Below, piece after piece: positions 30,769-40,076 of a stretch of 64,000 nucleotides of DNA (its first letter is position 1; the number at the start of each line of letters is the position of its first letter). The stretch covers positions 1,390,845-1,454,844 of the forward strand of contig NC_014722.1 in the NCBI RefSeq assembly GCF_000198775.1, read 5' to 3'. The notes beneath the pieces were generated by a model that saw only the letters and a program-made list of their open reading frames with translations, had not been told where the DNA came from and did no database searches. The translations under genes were made by a program, and so were the position numbers. Origin of the DNA: Mycetohabitans rhizoxinica HKI 454 (GTDB lineage Bacteria > Pseudomonadota > Gammaproteobacteria > Burkholderiales > Burkholderiaceae).

Positions 30769-31738
30769 GGTCGTGCAATCATTGAAACCATTTTGATTGA
30801 GAATCGGAGTGCATAAGCAAACCGATTATGCACGCTTATCCTGCAGTCGGTCGTGCTCAACGAGGACCAGAATCATGGCGTTTTTCTATTTGGAACTTGA
30901 GCAACCAACTCGTGTTTGATTCAAGCCAGTGGACGAGCGCGGCTATCGCTGATCGCTTGGCAGCGGCACGCAAAGCGTACGTTAGACGTCTGCGCTTAAT
31001 TCGCAAAGAAGGGGAAAAACAGTATGCGACAACCAGCGGTTCCATTTGGGTGCGTAAGACGCCGCCCGCTAATTGCGTTGCGAACGACCGTTCATGACTG
31101 AACCGGGACGATCGTTTCGTATCCGCGATTTGCTTTCCCGCTTGCCGTACCGACCTTTCGTCATCGACTCGAAGGGACAAGCAGCTTTCTCCGGAGCGGA
31201 CATTCATGACGATCCGGGACAAAGCCGCACAAGTCGAACTTGCAATCGGATTTTCGTCAACACATGAGTTTTTGTGCCTCTTGGACCGAGTTGGCCAAAT
31301 TTTGACGTCCTGTGACTGTTTTTTAGTAACCGGGCCAGCCGGCGTCTAGTAAATTTTTTCGGAGGAGCGCGTACATCGTCTCGAAAAAGCGCGTGCATTG
31401 TCTTTATCGTAAAGCAGGGGCTCGCTGTGCGGCGCCGTCATCGGCGCCACGGCTGTATGGGACCCTTCACAAACATCCACATCGGTTTCTACTCAGACAT
31501 TGATTAGATCTGGTTAGAATTGTATGCCACTTTTCGTATGCGATATGCTTGCCATGCAAGTTGTCATGCCTGCAACTCCCGAAGGCCTGCACACATTGCT
31601 GTGCGCTAACCACGGCGGTTGTTCGGCGCCGGGGACGGCGAAGAGATGGAGCAATCACAACTCAACTGGTAGGAGGTGGCCTAGTCCGCCCAATGTAAAT
31701 AACATGCTGCCGCAGCCGTGCATGTCGAGGCGATATCT
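30769..31738. other. 970-base region without a recognisable gene
   Basis: No family could be recognised on either strand. A frame at 30828-31097 (MHAYPAVGRAQRGPESW ...) is open for 89 codons but lacks a clear ribosome site. The sequence is less GC-rich than its surroundings between about 31240 and 31400. It probably contains the promoter for the aryl-alcohol genes and leftovers of deleted genes. Confidence 0.4.
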
Positions 31739-31921
31739 ATGAACCAACAGCAAGCATTGCTTCCTTCGAAGATATGGAATGGACATCTGTTCGACGGCCA
31801 GTGGCGAGCAGGCAGTGCCACCGCGGCTGGGGTGGCGCCGGCGAGCGGCGCCGAATGGGAAGCGTTCACTCAATGGCAGTGGCTGATCGTCAAGGGGCAG
31901 GCACCTGCCTACCCACTCTGA
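31739..31921 (+). pseudogene. Benzaldehyde dehydrogenase collapsed to its two ends
   Basis: A 60-codon frame joins the first 40 or so residues of a XylC-type benzaldehyde dehydrogenase (ALLPSKIWNGHLFDGQWRAG) to its last 20 (EWEAFTQWQWLIVKGQAPAY then PL and stop). About 400 residues are missing, including the catalytic Cys and the NAD-binding domain, but the frame is kept. It lies 13 bases upstream of the aryl-alcohol dehydrogenase, the order expected for a benzyl alcohol oxidation pair. Confidence 0.78.
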
Positions 31922-31934
31922 AGAGGACTAGACC

Positions 31935-33065
31935 ATGAATGCGTCGACAGAATTGCACGATATCACGGTGGCGGTGGTACGCGCTCCACAACAGCCTTTC
32001 ACCATCGAACCGGCGCGTATTCGGGGACCACAGGGAGACGAAGTGCTGGTGCGCGTGGTCGCCACCGGCCTGTGCCACACTGACCTAATCATGCGTGACC
32101 AGTACTATCCTGTGCCGCTGCCAGCGGTACTCGGCCATGAAGGCGCGGGGGTCGTTGAGCAGGTCGGTCCGAATGTCAAAAACTTGAAGGCCGGTGACCA
32201 TGTGGTGCTGACCTACGGCGCCTGCGGTCATTGCAACCCGTGCGCCAGCGGCCATGAAGCCTACTGCAAGGATTTCTATCCGCTTAACTTCGGTGGCAGC
32301 GATGCCCACGGCCATACCGCGCTGCAGACACCCGAGGGCGAAACACTACACGATCATTTCTTCGCCCAGTCCTCTTTTGCCACCTACGCACTCGCTCGTG
32401 AGCATAACGCCATCAAGGTGCCTACCGATGCGCCGCTGGAGTTGCTCGGTCCCCTGGGATGCGGCATCCAGACCGGCGCAGGCGCGGTGATCAATTCGAT
32501 GAAGGTGCGCCCGGGCAGCAGCTTTGTCGCGTATGGCGCCGGTGCGGTGGGATTGAGCGCGGTGATGGCTGCGCGCGTGGCAGGTGCGACCACCCTCATT
32601 GCCATTGATGTCGTGCCTTCGCGGCTGGAATTGGCGAGGGAACTGGGGGCCACGCACACGGTGAACAGCCGAGAGGCCAATATCGTCGAGGCAGTACGCG
32701 AGATAACCGGTGGCGGTGCCGATTTCGCACTCGAATCCACTGGAACACCGGAAGTGCTCGAAGCCGGCATTGAGGCGCTGGGTGGCTTGGGTACCATCGG
32801 TATTGTCGGCGCGCCAAAGCTTGGCACCCGGGCCAGCTTCGACGTCAACAACTTGCTGCTAGGCGGGCGCAGCATCCGTGGCATCGTCGAGGGCGACAGC
32901 GTACCTCAGGTGTTCATCCCGCAGCTGGTCAAGCTCTATCAGCAGGGCCGGTTCCCATTCGACCGCCTGGTCAAGTTCTATCCTCTGGAACAAATCAATC
33001 AGGCCGCTGAGGACAGTATCAAGGGGATTACCCTGAAGCCCATCCTGCGCATGGCCGCGAACTGA
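31935..33065 (+). CDS. Zinc-dependent aryl-alcohol (benzyl alcohol) dehydrogenase
   Basis: NAD-dependent medium-chain alcohol dehydrogenase of the XylB type, 376 residues. The catalytic zinc site is seen in GLCHTDLIMRDQYYPVPLP and VLGHEGAGVVEQVG. The structural zinc lobe has four cysteines in YGACGHCNPCASGHEAYCKD. The Rossmann loop is GAGAVGLSAVMAARVAG. Aryl specificity is inferred from overall similarity and the upstream benzaldehyde dehydrogenase relic. The enzyme looks intact, but without its partner the aldehyde it makes would have to be handled elsewhere. Confidence 0.88.
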   Translation: MNASTELHDITVAVVRAPQQPFTIEPARIRGPQGDEVLVRVVATGLCHTDLIMRDQYYPVPLPAVLGHEGAGVVEQVGPNVKNLKAGDHVVLTYGACGHCNPCASGHEAYCKDFYPLNFGGSDAHGHTALQTPEGETLHDHFFAQSSFATYALAREHNAIKVPTDAPLELLGPLGCGIQTGAGAVINSMKVRPGSSFVAYGAGAVGLSAVMAARVAGATTLIAIDVVPSRLELARELGATHTVNSREANIVEAVREITGGGADFALESTGTPEVLEAGIEALGGLGTIGIVGAPKLGTRASFDVNNLLLGGRSIRGIVEGDSVPQVFIPQLVKLYQQGRFPFDRLVKFYPLEQINQAAEDSIKGITLKPILRMAAN

Positions 33066-33103
33066 GCAGTCCATGATGGCATTGAATTTCCCAATTGGGC
33101 GGG

Positions 33104-33250
33104 TTATGACTCAACCCGTGCGGCACGGGCAACCACCGGTTCCTCGGTGTTCAAGGTCACGCGCCGCTCCTTGCGACGATCGTGCTCGGTGTAATGCGGG
33201 GAAGTCGTAGACGCCGTACCGTAATCTTGCGACGTGGCAGAAATGCTCAT
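33104..33250 (-). CDS. Small 48-residue frame, unidentified
   Basis: Reads MSISATSQDYGTASTTSPHY, then a charged EHDRRKERR, then LNTEEPVVARAARVES. It is not recognised. The first part looks like the disordered opening of a larger protein such as a transporter, so it may be another gene reduced to its ends, as seen twice nearby. It converges with the aryl-alcohol dehydrogenase gene. No ribosome site of note. Coding status uncertain. Confidence 0.3.
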   Translation of the reverse strand: MSISATSQDYGTASTTSPHYTEHDRRKERRVTLNTEEPVVARAARVES

Positions 33251-33329
33251 GGCGCGGATGTCCCAGATGAGGGGCACCATGGCGAGATTTGATTGAAAAC
33301 GCCCTTTAGATCAATCAATTATGTGTCGG

Positions 33330-33420
33330 TGGCGGAGAGAGGGGGATTCGAACCCCCGATAGGCTATTAACCTATACACGCTTTCCAGGCGTGCGACTTA
33401 AACCACTCATCCATCTCTCC
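33330..33420 (-). tRNA. tRNA-Ser (anticodon GGA)
   Basis: 91 bases on the minus strand with encoded CCA. The acceptor pairs GGAGAGA with TCTCTCC. The anticodon stem CACGC/GCGTG encloses CTGGAAA, giving anticodon GGA for UCC/UCU serine codons. A long variable arm (TATAGGTTAATAGCCTAT) is typical of serine tRNAs. The T arm GGGGGTTCGAATCCCCC is perfect. Confidence 0.96.
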
Positions 33421-33628
33421 GGGAACAGGGAAGTTTACCAGCAACGGAAATGCTAGACAAGGAGGTGGTGTCGTGAGCCCATGAATTGTCCGGGTTTGTA
33501 GCACGTCATGTGTCCATGCACCCCAAGTTCATCGTGGTGGGCTGCACCACGCATCCGGTCGAGCAACGCGAGGGCGGCAGCGGGATTGTGTCGCAGCCCC
33601 GCGTCAATGAAGTTGCATTGCGGTGCGC

Positions 33629-35986
33629 CTAGCGACGCAACAGCCTGAGCCCGTTGCCCACGACCAACAAACTTGCACCGACATCGGCGAACACGGCCAT
33701 CCACATCGTACCGTAGCCGGCCAGCGTGAGCGCCAGAAATGCGCCCTTGAGCCCCAGTGCGACGACGATGTTCTGCGTCAGGATGCGACGCGTGGCCTTC
33801 GATAGCCGGACGAATACGGCAATCTTGCGCAGGTCATCGTCCATCAGGGCGACGTCGGCGGTCTCGATCGCGGCGCCAGCGCCCAATGCGCCCATGGCAA
33901 AGCCAATATCGGCGCGTGCGAGCGCAGGCGCATCGTTGATGCCATCGCCCACCATGCCCACCGCATGGCGCGCTCCGGCCAGTGACTCAATCGCGTGGCG
34001 CTTGTCGTCTGGTAACTGGTTGCCGCGAACCTCGTCGATGCCGGCCTGGGCCGCGATGGTCTGTGCGGTATGCAGATTATCGCCACTCAGGATGAGCGTG
34101 CGCACGCCGAGCTGATGCAACTGCGCCACGGCCTCACGACTAGTGGGCTTCAAGGTGTCGGCGAGCGCGAACAAGGCGAGAATGCGGTGTTCGTCCATTA
34201 GCATCACGACCGTCTTACCTTGCCGCTCTAAGCTGTCTAGCTTCGCGTCGAGCTTCGCATCGCAGCATCCGAGCGTTTCAGCCAGGCGGCGGTTGCCGAG
34301 CCAATAGCGCACGCCGTCGATAGTGCCGTGCACGCCGCGCCCGGGTAGTGCGCCGAAGTCGTCGACGACCAAGGGTTGCGAGCCGGCGGCACCGGCGGCA
34401 ACGATCGCGGCGGAGACAGGATGGTCCGAGCGGGCGGCAAGGCTCGTCGCCAACTGGCGACAGCGCGCGGCATCGACTGCCGCACAAAGCTCGAAATCGG
34501 TTTGCTGCGGACGCCCCACGGTCAGGGTGCCGGTCTTGTCCAATGCGAGCCATGCCAGGCGGTGCCCTTGCTCTAGGTAGCGGCCGCCTTTGACCAGGAT
34601 GCCGTGGCGGGCGGCCACCGCCAGCGCGCTGACAATCGTGACAGGGGTGGAGATGACCAGCGCGCATGGGCAGGCGATCACCAGCAGCACCAGTGCCTTA
34701 TAGACTGACGCCGTCCACGCGGCTTGGCCAAGCAGCGGCGGCACGGCCGCGACCAGCAGCGCCAACGCCAGCACGATTGGCGTGTACACGCGCGCAAAAC
34801 GGTCGACGAAACGCTGGGTCGGCGCCTTGGACGCCTGCGCCTGCTCAACCGCTTGCACAATGCGAGCTAGCGTGCTTTGCGTGGCGGGGAGGGTGACGCG
34901 ATAGTCGAAAGACCCCGATGCATTGAGGGTTCCGGCATATACCGCGTCGCCGACCTGCTTGTCCACCGGCAGGCTCTCGCCGGTGATCGAGGCTTGATCC
35001 ACCGCTGAGCGGCCGAACACGATACAGCCATCCAGCGCGATTCGCTCGCCTGGCTTCACGCGCACCCGTGCACCGGTTGGCACGGTGCGCGCGTCCACGA
35101 CGCGCCAACTGCCGTCGGCTTGCTGCACAGTCGCCTTGTCGGGTGCGAGCGCAACCAGACGCTCGATCGCGCGCCGCGCGCGCTCCAGCGAGCCAGCCTC
35201 GATGCGTTCGGCGATCGCAAACAGCACCATCACCATGGCGGCTTCCGGCCATTGGCCCAGCGCGAAGGCGCCGGTCACCGCCACGCTCATCAACGCGTTG
35301 ATGTTCAAATTGCCGTGGCGGATCGCGATCCAGCCCTTGTGGTATGTGCGTAGGCCGGCGCCGAGCACGGCGAGTGCTGCGAGTGCCGCCGTGATCCAGC
35401 CGGGCGCACCGAGCCAGGTTACCGTTTCGGCCGCCAGCGCGGCGGTGCCGGCCGCCACGAGCGGCCAGTGCCGTGCCGTATGCGTTGGCACCGGTGGTGG
35501 CACGGTGCGCGTGTCGTCGTGAGGTTGTACCTCGGGGGTGAAGCCGAGTGAGGCGAGCGCGGCGACGATGTCGTCCAGCGCGTCGCTCGGGTGCTCGACG
35601 GTCAATACCCGTTGCAACAGGTTGAACTCGAGTCGTTCGGCGGGAACGATCTTGTGCAGCTTCGAGCGGATCAATGTTTCCTCGGTCGGGCAGTCCATTT
35701 GTCGAATATGGATCCGCGTGCGTACCGTGTCGGTAGCAGCCATCTCGCCGCCGTTGCGCGCGCGCGCCGCCGAAGACGACTCTGCGCCTGGGCTGTACGC
35801 TGCCTGCGCAAGGGCATCGGTATGGCGACTATCGGCGTGTGGCAGGTTGCCGCCGTGCGGGCCGGCACAGCATGTGTCGTGCTTCCGGGTGGCGGCATGG
35901 GCGTGGCACGGCGCTTGCGAACGGCGCTCATGTTCGATATCGACTGACGTCGCTTGTGTGCCTCTAGCGGAATAGCGGTCGGCCAT
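33629..35986 (-). CDS. zntA: P1B-type ATPase exporting Zn/Cd/Pb
   Basis: Pumps divalent soft metals out of the cytoplasm. 785 residues from ATG 35986, which follows GAGGAAA. The first 80 residues are disordered and rich in His and Cys (CHAHAATRKHDTCC). One heavy-metal domain follows with MDCPTEE (Cys99). The core has TGES in ASITGESLPV, the membrane metal motif CPC in VIACPCALVISTPV, the phosphorylation site LDKTGTLTVG, SDHPVSAAIV and GDGINDAPALARADIG. CPC with MDCP supports Zn/Cd/Pb rather than Cu. It is divergent from a MerR regulator with a matching operator, so metal-induced. Confidence 0.93.
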   Translation of the reverse strand: MADRYSARGTQATSVDIEHERRSQAPCHAHAATRKHDTCCAGPHGGNLPHADSRHTDALAQAAYSPGAESSSAARARNGGEMAATDTVRTRIHIRQMDCPTEETLIRSKLHKIVPAERLEFNLLQRVLTVEHPSDALDDIVAALASLGFTPEVQPHDDTRTVPPPVPTHTARHWPLVAAGTAALAAETVTWLGAPGWITAALAALAVLGAGLRTYHKGWIAIRHGNLNINALMSVAVTGAFALGQWPEAAMVMVLFAIAERIEAGSLERARRAIERLVALAPDKATVQQADGSWRVVDARTVPTGARVRVKPGERIALDGCIVFGRSAVDQASITGESLPVDKQVGDAVYAGTLNASGSFDYRVTLPATQSTLARIVQAVEQAQASKAPTQRFVDRFARVYTPIVLALALLVAAVPPLLGQAAWTASVYKALVLLVIACPCALVISTPVTIVSALAVAARHGILVKGGRYLEQGHRLAWLALDKTGTLTVGRPQQTDFELCAAVDAARCRQLATSLAARSDHPVSAAIVAAGAAGSQPLVVDDFGALPGRGVHGTIDGVRYWLGNRRLAETLGCCDAKLDAKLDSLERQGKTVVMLMDEHRILALFALADTLKPTSREAVAQLHQLGVRTLILSGDNLHTAQTIAAQAGIDEVRGNQLPDDKRHAIESLAGARHAVGMVGDGINDAPALARADIGFAMGALGAGAAIETADVALMDDDLRKIAVFVRLSKATRRILTQNIVVALGLKGAFLALTLAGYGTMWMAVFADVGASLLVVGNGLRLLRR

Positions 35987-36021
35987 GCTGGTTTCCTCAG
36001 GTGATTTATGCTGTAGTACAC

Positions 36022-36042
36022 ACCTTAAAGCCACTTCAAGGT
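36022..36042. promoter_or_regulatory. MerR-type operator between zntA and its regulator
   Basis: A dyad ACCTTAAAG-CCA-CTTCAAGGT, with a single mismatch, spans 36022-36042. Read toward the ATPase, TTGACC (bases 36045-36040) is a good -35 box, and 19 bases further TGTACT is a plausible -10. The long spacer with the dyad inside it is the hallmark of MerR-regulated promoters, where metal-bound regulator untwists the DNA. Confidence 0.8.
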
Positions 36043-36066
36043 CAAGCTGACCAATGCGGGACAACG

Positions 36067-36498
36067 ATGAAAATTGGCGAATTGGCAAAGCGGGTCGGAT
36101 GCACGCCTGAAACGGTCCGTTTCTACGAGAAAGAAGGGTTGCTGCCGATGGCAGCGCGCACAGGCGCCAATTACCGCGCCTATGGTGAAGCGCATTTGGA
36201 CCGGTTGCGCTTCGTGCGCAACTGTCGGGCACTGGACATGACGCATGACGAGATTCGCGTGTTGTTGCAGGCCGCGGATGCCCCGGCGCGCGATTGTGGC
36301 GCGATCGATGCGTTGGTCGATGAACATTTGCGGCACGTCAACATGCGAATCGACGAGTTACAGCAGTTGCGCGCACAATTGAGCGCGCTCCGCGAACGGT
36401 GTCGTGGCGCAAGATCCGTCCAGGATTGCGGCATTATGCGCGGCTTGGCGGCCATGGACAGCCCTGCCCATGTCCCCAAGCAGACTCATCTGGGCTGA
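36067..36498 (+). CDS. MerR-family Cd/Pb/Zn-responsive regulator (CadR/PbrR type)
   Basis: 143 residues. The N-terminal winged HTH is MKIGELAKRVGCTPETVRFY, then a dimerisation coiled coil (EHLRHVNMRIDELQQLRAQL). Metal-binding cysteines are where the CadR/PbrR group has them: one at the start of the dimer helix (ARDCGAIDALVDEHL) and a pair in the C-terminal loop (ERCRGARSVQDCGIM). The His near the end (TH) resembles the CadR tail. It is divergent from the metal ATPase, whose promoter carries a MerR dyad; it should activate the pump when metal is present. Confidence 0.92.
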   Translation: MKIGELAKRVGCTPETVRFYEKEGLLPMAARTGANYRAYGEAHLDRLRFVRNCRALDMTHDEIRVLLQAADAPARDCGAIDALVDEHLRHVNMRIDELQQLRAQLSALRERCRGARSVQDCGIMRGLAAMDSPAHVPKQTHLG

Positions 36499-36675
36499 AC
36501 GCGCAAGGTGCGAGTTGCAACTCGGCGCGGGCCACCGCACATTAACAGAACCTCGTGCGCGTAGGTTTTTCACGAGCGGAATCAGTCCGTATTCTGCGGG
36601 GGAGGCCGATGCTGCGGGGAAGCCGATGGAAAGAGAACGGCTATCGGGGCTCGACATTGGGGGGCGAGGTCGTCC

Positions 36676-37350
36676 TCACCGTCGTGCGGCCACCTCATCC
36701 AGGTGCCGTAGCAAATTCGCTGGGTCCTCGTACACGCGCAGCGCACCGGCGCGCTCCAGTTCGTCCTGACCATAGCCGCCCGACAGCAGTCCGACACCGA
36801 GCGCGCGGCAGCGCTGCGCGGCGAGCATGTCCCAAATACTGTCGCCGACTACGATCGACGTCTCGATAGGCACGCCCAGCCGTTCAGCCGCGGCAATGAA
36901 CAAGTCAGGATCCGGTTTGGCATAGCGCACGTCGTCGCGCGTCACAACCGGCACGCGCGACGGATCGATGCCCAATGCGGCTAAATTCTGCGCCGCCGTC
37001 TCCATCCGGCCGCTGGTCGCGATCGCCCAGCGCATGCCACTGCGCGACAACTGCTCTAGCAGTTCGCGTGCGCCGGGCAGCGGGCGCACCTGTGCATGGC
37101 GGCGCTGGTACGCATGTGCATGGCGTTGCCGCAGCCGCTCGACGCGCTCGGCGCTAAAGTCGCCCCCCGTCTCGCGCAACAGTTGATTCATGAACAGGCC
37201 ACCGCTCATGCCGATGCGGCGGTGAATGCGCCATACCGACAGCTCAATCCCTTCGCTGTCCAGTGCCTCCTTCCACGCCAGTACATGGTGATAGACGCTG
37301 TCGACCAGCGTGCCGTCCAGGTCGAACAGAAATGATGACTCGATTCGCAT
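36676..37350 (-). CDS. HAD-superfamily hydrolase (phosphoglycolate phosphatase-like)
   Basis: 224 residues from ATG 37350. Motif I is FLFDLDGTLVDS with the nucleophilic Asp, motif II is the Ser/Thr in AIATSG, motif III is the Lys in RYAKPDPDLF and motif IV is VVGDSIWDM. The cap lies between motifs I and II (residues about 20-90), as in beta-phosphoglucomutase/phosphoglycolate phosphatase relatives. The substrate is not determined. The frame is open 65 codons further upstream, but those residues are not like the family. Confidence 0.9.
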   Translation of the reverse strand: MRIESSFLFDLDGTLVDSVYHHVLAWKEALDSEGIELSVWRIHRRIGMSGGLFMNQLLRETGGDFSAERVERLRQRHAHAYQRRHAQVRPLPGARELLEQLSRSGMRWAIATSGRMETAAQNLAALGIDPSRVPVVTRDDVRYAKPDPDLFIAAAERLGVPIETSIVVGDSIWDMLAAQRCRALGVGLLSGGYGQDELERAGALRVYEDPANLLRHLDEVAARR

Positions 37351-37692
37351 AAGCGTCGGATTCCGTGAGTGAACGAACACAAAGCGTAAGAGCGTGGTGC
37401 ACCGGGCGCAAGCCGGCTGCGCACGGCGCCAGCGTGAACGGCCCCGCGTGCCATTCGGGCCCCCGCCCTGAACCCGGCTGGCCAAAGCCTCGGTTATTAG
37501 AGCGAAGAAGGTGGTAACGGGGCGCAAGTTAATAGTGGGGCGCAAGGGCTATTCCCGCGAATCTTGCCTCGCGGCGTGGACATCCGGTCCGGTGTGGACG
37601 CCGCGCCGGCCAACACCTCGTGCGTCACAAAGAGCCGGGGCGCCCCTGGTGTTACACTTCGGCCATCTGCGAGCCAATCTGTCCCGTCCCTG
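37351..37692. other. Spacer upstream of the PRC-barrel lipoprotein gene
   Basis: This 342-base divergent spacer holds the promoters of the HAD and PRC-barrel genes. The only structure noticed is a 10-base direct repeat GGGGCGCAAG at 37519 and 37537, 18 bases apart, which could be a regulator site or chance. No gene seen. Confidence 0.4.
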
Positions 37693-38670
37693 ATGAGCGG
37701 TTTTCCCCGACGCGCTTGCCGCCCGAATCATCCCATTCCGATTCTACGTTGTCTGTGCCTGTTGATCATGCTGACGGCGCTTACCGCTTGCAGCACGTTC
37801 GATCAGCAAAGCCCGGCACCGATCGTCGAAGGCACGGTGCAGGCGGTGCCCATGCCTGAAGCGGCGCCGCCGGAACCGCTCGCGCCGCCGGCACAATCCG
37901 AGCCCGAGCTGCATGAGGCGAAGGCCGATAGTGACCGCGCGGCGCCGAAAAAGCCGCACCGGCCGCCACAACGCACCACGGTGGCTGCGCCTTCGCCGCC
38001 ACCAGCGCAGCCAGCGCCGGCGCCGCTGATCGCCTCGCGGCTGCTGTATCCGGGCCAGGTCAAGGGCCTGCTTGATACCGAGGTGCAACGGCCGGATGGC
38101 AAGGCCATCGGCCATGCCGTGGACTTGGTGGTCGATGCCAACGGGGCGCCGCGCGAGATCGTCGTCAACCTGACGGGGTTCATGGGGGTCGGGGATCGCA
38201 AGGTCGATTTCCCGCTTGGCGCGCTGCGGATCAAGCCGGTGGGGCCGCGTGCGGCTGGGGCGTTGGAGCTGGTGCCATCGCGCACGCCGGCGCAAGTCGG
38301 CAGCGCGCCATCGGGCACTGTGCCGTTGATGGACGCCACCGTGCAGCGCACCAACGGCTCTAAGGTGGGGCGCGTCGTTGACGTGCTGGTCGATGCGGGG
38401 CTGCGGCCGCAGGCCGCGGTGCTCGAGTTGGGTAACTTGATTAGCCCGGACCGGCGGCGGATCGCTGCCGATTGGTCAGCGCTGCGCTTCGTGACCCGGG
38501 ACAAGGCCATCCAGTTGCTGTTGGACCTGTCGGACCCGCAGCTGGATGCTTCGCCGTCGTATGCGGCCAATCAGCCGATCCGTGCGGTATCGCCCGCACC
38601 CACCGCCGCGCGCGGCACGCCGGCCACGGCACAACAGCCGGTGGCCCCGGCAGGGCGGGCCTCCCGATGA
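37693..38670 (+). CDS. PRC-barrel domain lipoprotein
   Basis: 325 residues. The N-terminus is a lipoprotein signal: PILRCLCLLIMLTALTACST with the lipobox LTAC, so the mature protein is likely anchored in a membrane. A Pro/Ala/Glu-rich linker follows (about residues 35-115). Two PRC-barrel repeats come next (VKGLLDTEVQRPDGKAIGHA at about 125-190 and LMDATVQRTNGSKVGRVVDV at about 215-280), and the tail is Ala/Pro-rich. The start ATG 37693 is chosen for the signal peptide. Its stop overlaps the MFS start (ATGA), so the two are co-translated. The function is unknown. Confidence 0.85.
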   Translation: MSGFPRRACRPNHPIPILRCLCLLIMLTALTACSTFDQQSPAPIVEGTVQAVPMPEAAPPEPLAPPAQSEPELHEAKADSDRAAPKKPHRPPQRTTVAAPSPPPAQPAPAPLIASRLLYPGQVKGLLDTEVQRPDGKAIGHAVDLVVDANGAPREIVVNLTGFMGVGDRKVDFPLGALRIKPVGPRAAGALELVPSRTPAQVGSAPSGTVPLMDATVQRTNGSKVGRVVDVLVDAGLRPQAAVLELGNLISPDRRRIAADWSALRFVTRDKAIQLLLDLSDPQLDASPSYAANQPIRAVSPAPTAARGTPATAQQPVAPAGRASR

Positions 38671-39935
38671 GCAAGACTGTCATACCGGATGCACGGAGCC
38701 TGCGTGCGCTAGATGGCCTGAACTTCTTCCTTGCGAACGTTCAGACGGGGTTCGGACCGTTCATCGCCGCGTACCTGGCCACGCACAAATGGACCCAGGG
38801 AGAAATCGGCATCGCGCTGTCGGTGGGCACGATCACGGCAATGGTCAGCCAGGTGCCGGCCGGTGCGTTGATCGACGCGACGCAGAACAAGCGTGCCGCG
38901 GCGATGGCGGCGATCGTTGCAATCGCGATCTGCGCGCTGCTGCTGGCCGGCAGCCCGACGACGATTCCTGTGCTCGCTGCGGAGGTGTTCCACGGCTTTG
39001 CCAGTTGCATGTTGACGCCGGCTCTCGCGGCGTTGTCGCTCGCGCTGGTCGGCCGCCACGCGTTAGGCGACCGGCTGGGCCGTAACGCGCGGTTTGCCTC
39101 GATCGGCAGCGCGGTGGCGGCCGGGTTGATGGGATTGTTCGGCGAATATGTGTCAGTGCGCTCGGTGTTTTGGTTGACGGCTGCATTGACGCTGCCAGCC
39201 ATTGTCGCGTTATACATGATCGATCCGTCTCATCTGGGTCCGGCGCGCGCCGCGCGCGACCTGCGACGGCGGCCCCTGCCGGCGGAGACGGCGACGGCGC
39301 CGCCGCGCGAGAGCATCGGCGAGCTGTTGCGGGATCGGCGCATGCTGACATTCGCCGCGTGCATCGTGTTGTTTCACTTGTCCAATGCGGCCATGTTGAA
39401 TCTGGCGGCCGGCGAAGTCACCGCGCATATGGGCGACAACGTGCAACTGGTGATTGCCGCGTGCATCATCGTGCCGCAGATCATCGTGGCACTGCTCTCG
39501 CCGTGGGTTGGGCGCTCGGCGCAGCGATGGGGGCGCCGGCCAATCCTGTTGCTGGGCTTTGCCGCGCTACCGGTGCGGGCGCTACTGTTCGCTGGCATCA
39601 CCACGCCGAGCCTGCTGGTGCCGGTGCAAGTCTTCGACGGGCTGAGCGCCGCGGTATTCGGCGTGATGCTGCCGTTGATCGCGGCCGATGTGGCCGGCGG
39701 CAAGGGCCGCTACAACCTGTGCATCGGCGTATTCGGCCTGGCTGCCGGCATCGGCGCGACGCTGAGCACCGCGCTTGCCGGACTGGTCGCGGACCATTTC
39801 GGTAACGGCGTGAGCTTCATCGGCTTGGCGGCAGCCGGCACATTGGCCGTGCTGCTAGTCTGGCTGGCGATGCCCGAAACGCGCGAGGCCGACGCAACGG
39901 ACGCCGACATGCCGCCGCTCGCGCGTGACGTGTGA
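38667..39935 (+). CDS. Major facilitator superfamily transporter
   Basis: Twelve-helix inner-membrane transporter, 422 residues. The start is MSKTVIPDARSLRALDGLNF, with many hydrophobic segments such as AAIVAIAICALLLAGSPTTI, FWLTAALTLPAIVALYMI and FIGLAAAGTLAVLLVWLAM. A loop GRHALGDRLGRNARF after helix 4 resembles the MFS motif region. The substrate is unknown. It is coupled to the PRC-barrel lipoprotein gene by a 4-base overlap. Confidence 0.88.
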   Translation: MSKTVIPDARSLRALDGLNFFLANVQTGFGPFIAAYLATHKWTQGEIGIALSVGTITAMVSQVPAGALIDATQNKRAAAMAAIVAIAICALLLAGSPTTIPVLAAEVFHGFASCMLTPALAALSLALVGRHALGDRLGRNARFASIGSAVAAGLMGLFGEYVSVRSVFWLTAALTLPAIVALYMIDPSHLGPARAARDLRRRPLPAETATAPPRESIGELLRDRRMLTFAACIVLFHLSNAAMLNLAAGEVTAHMGDNVQLVIAACIIVPQIIVALLSPWVGRSAQRWGRRPILLLGFAALPVRALLFAGITTPSLLVPVQVFDGLSAAVFGVMLPLIAADVAGGKGRYNLCIGVFGLAAGIGATLSTALAGLVADHFGNGVSFIGLAAAGTLAVLLVWLAMPETREADATDADMPPLARDV

Positions 39936-40076
39936 AAGGCATTGACGAGTGAAGACGCGGGGTTCAATGGCATAATATAGGGCTGTACCGATCGCGCAGC
40001 GCTTTGTCTTAATGACGGGCGGTGCACGGTGGGCTCCCGGCCTGCCTTGCCTTTTCATCCATCCCCTTCGTATTTG

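Noticed and set aside
33453..33704. 83-codon minus-strand frame beside tRNA-Ser
   Set aside because: It overlaps the end of the metal ATPase gene, has no ribosome site and matches no family; probably chance or a small relic.
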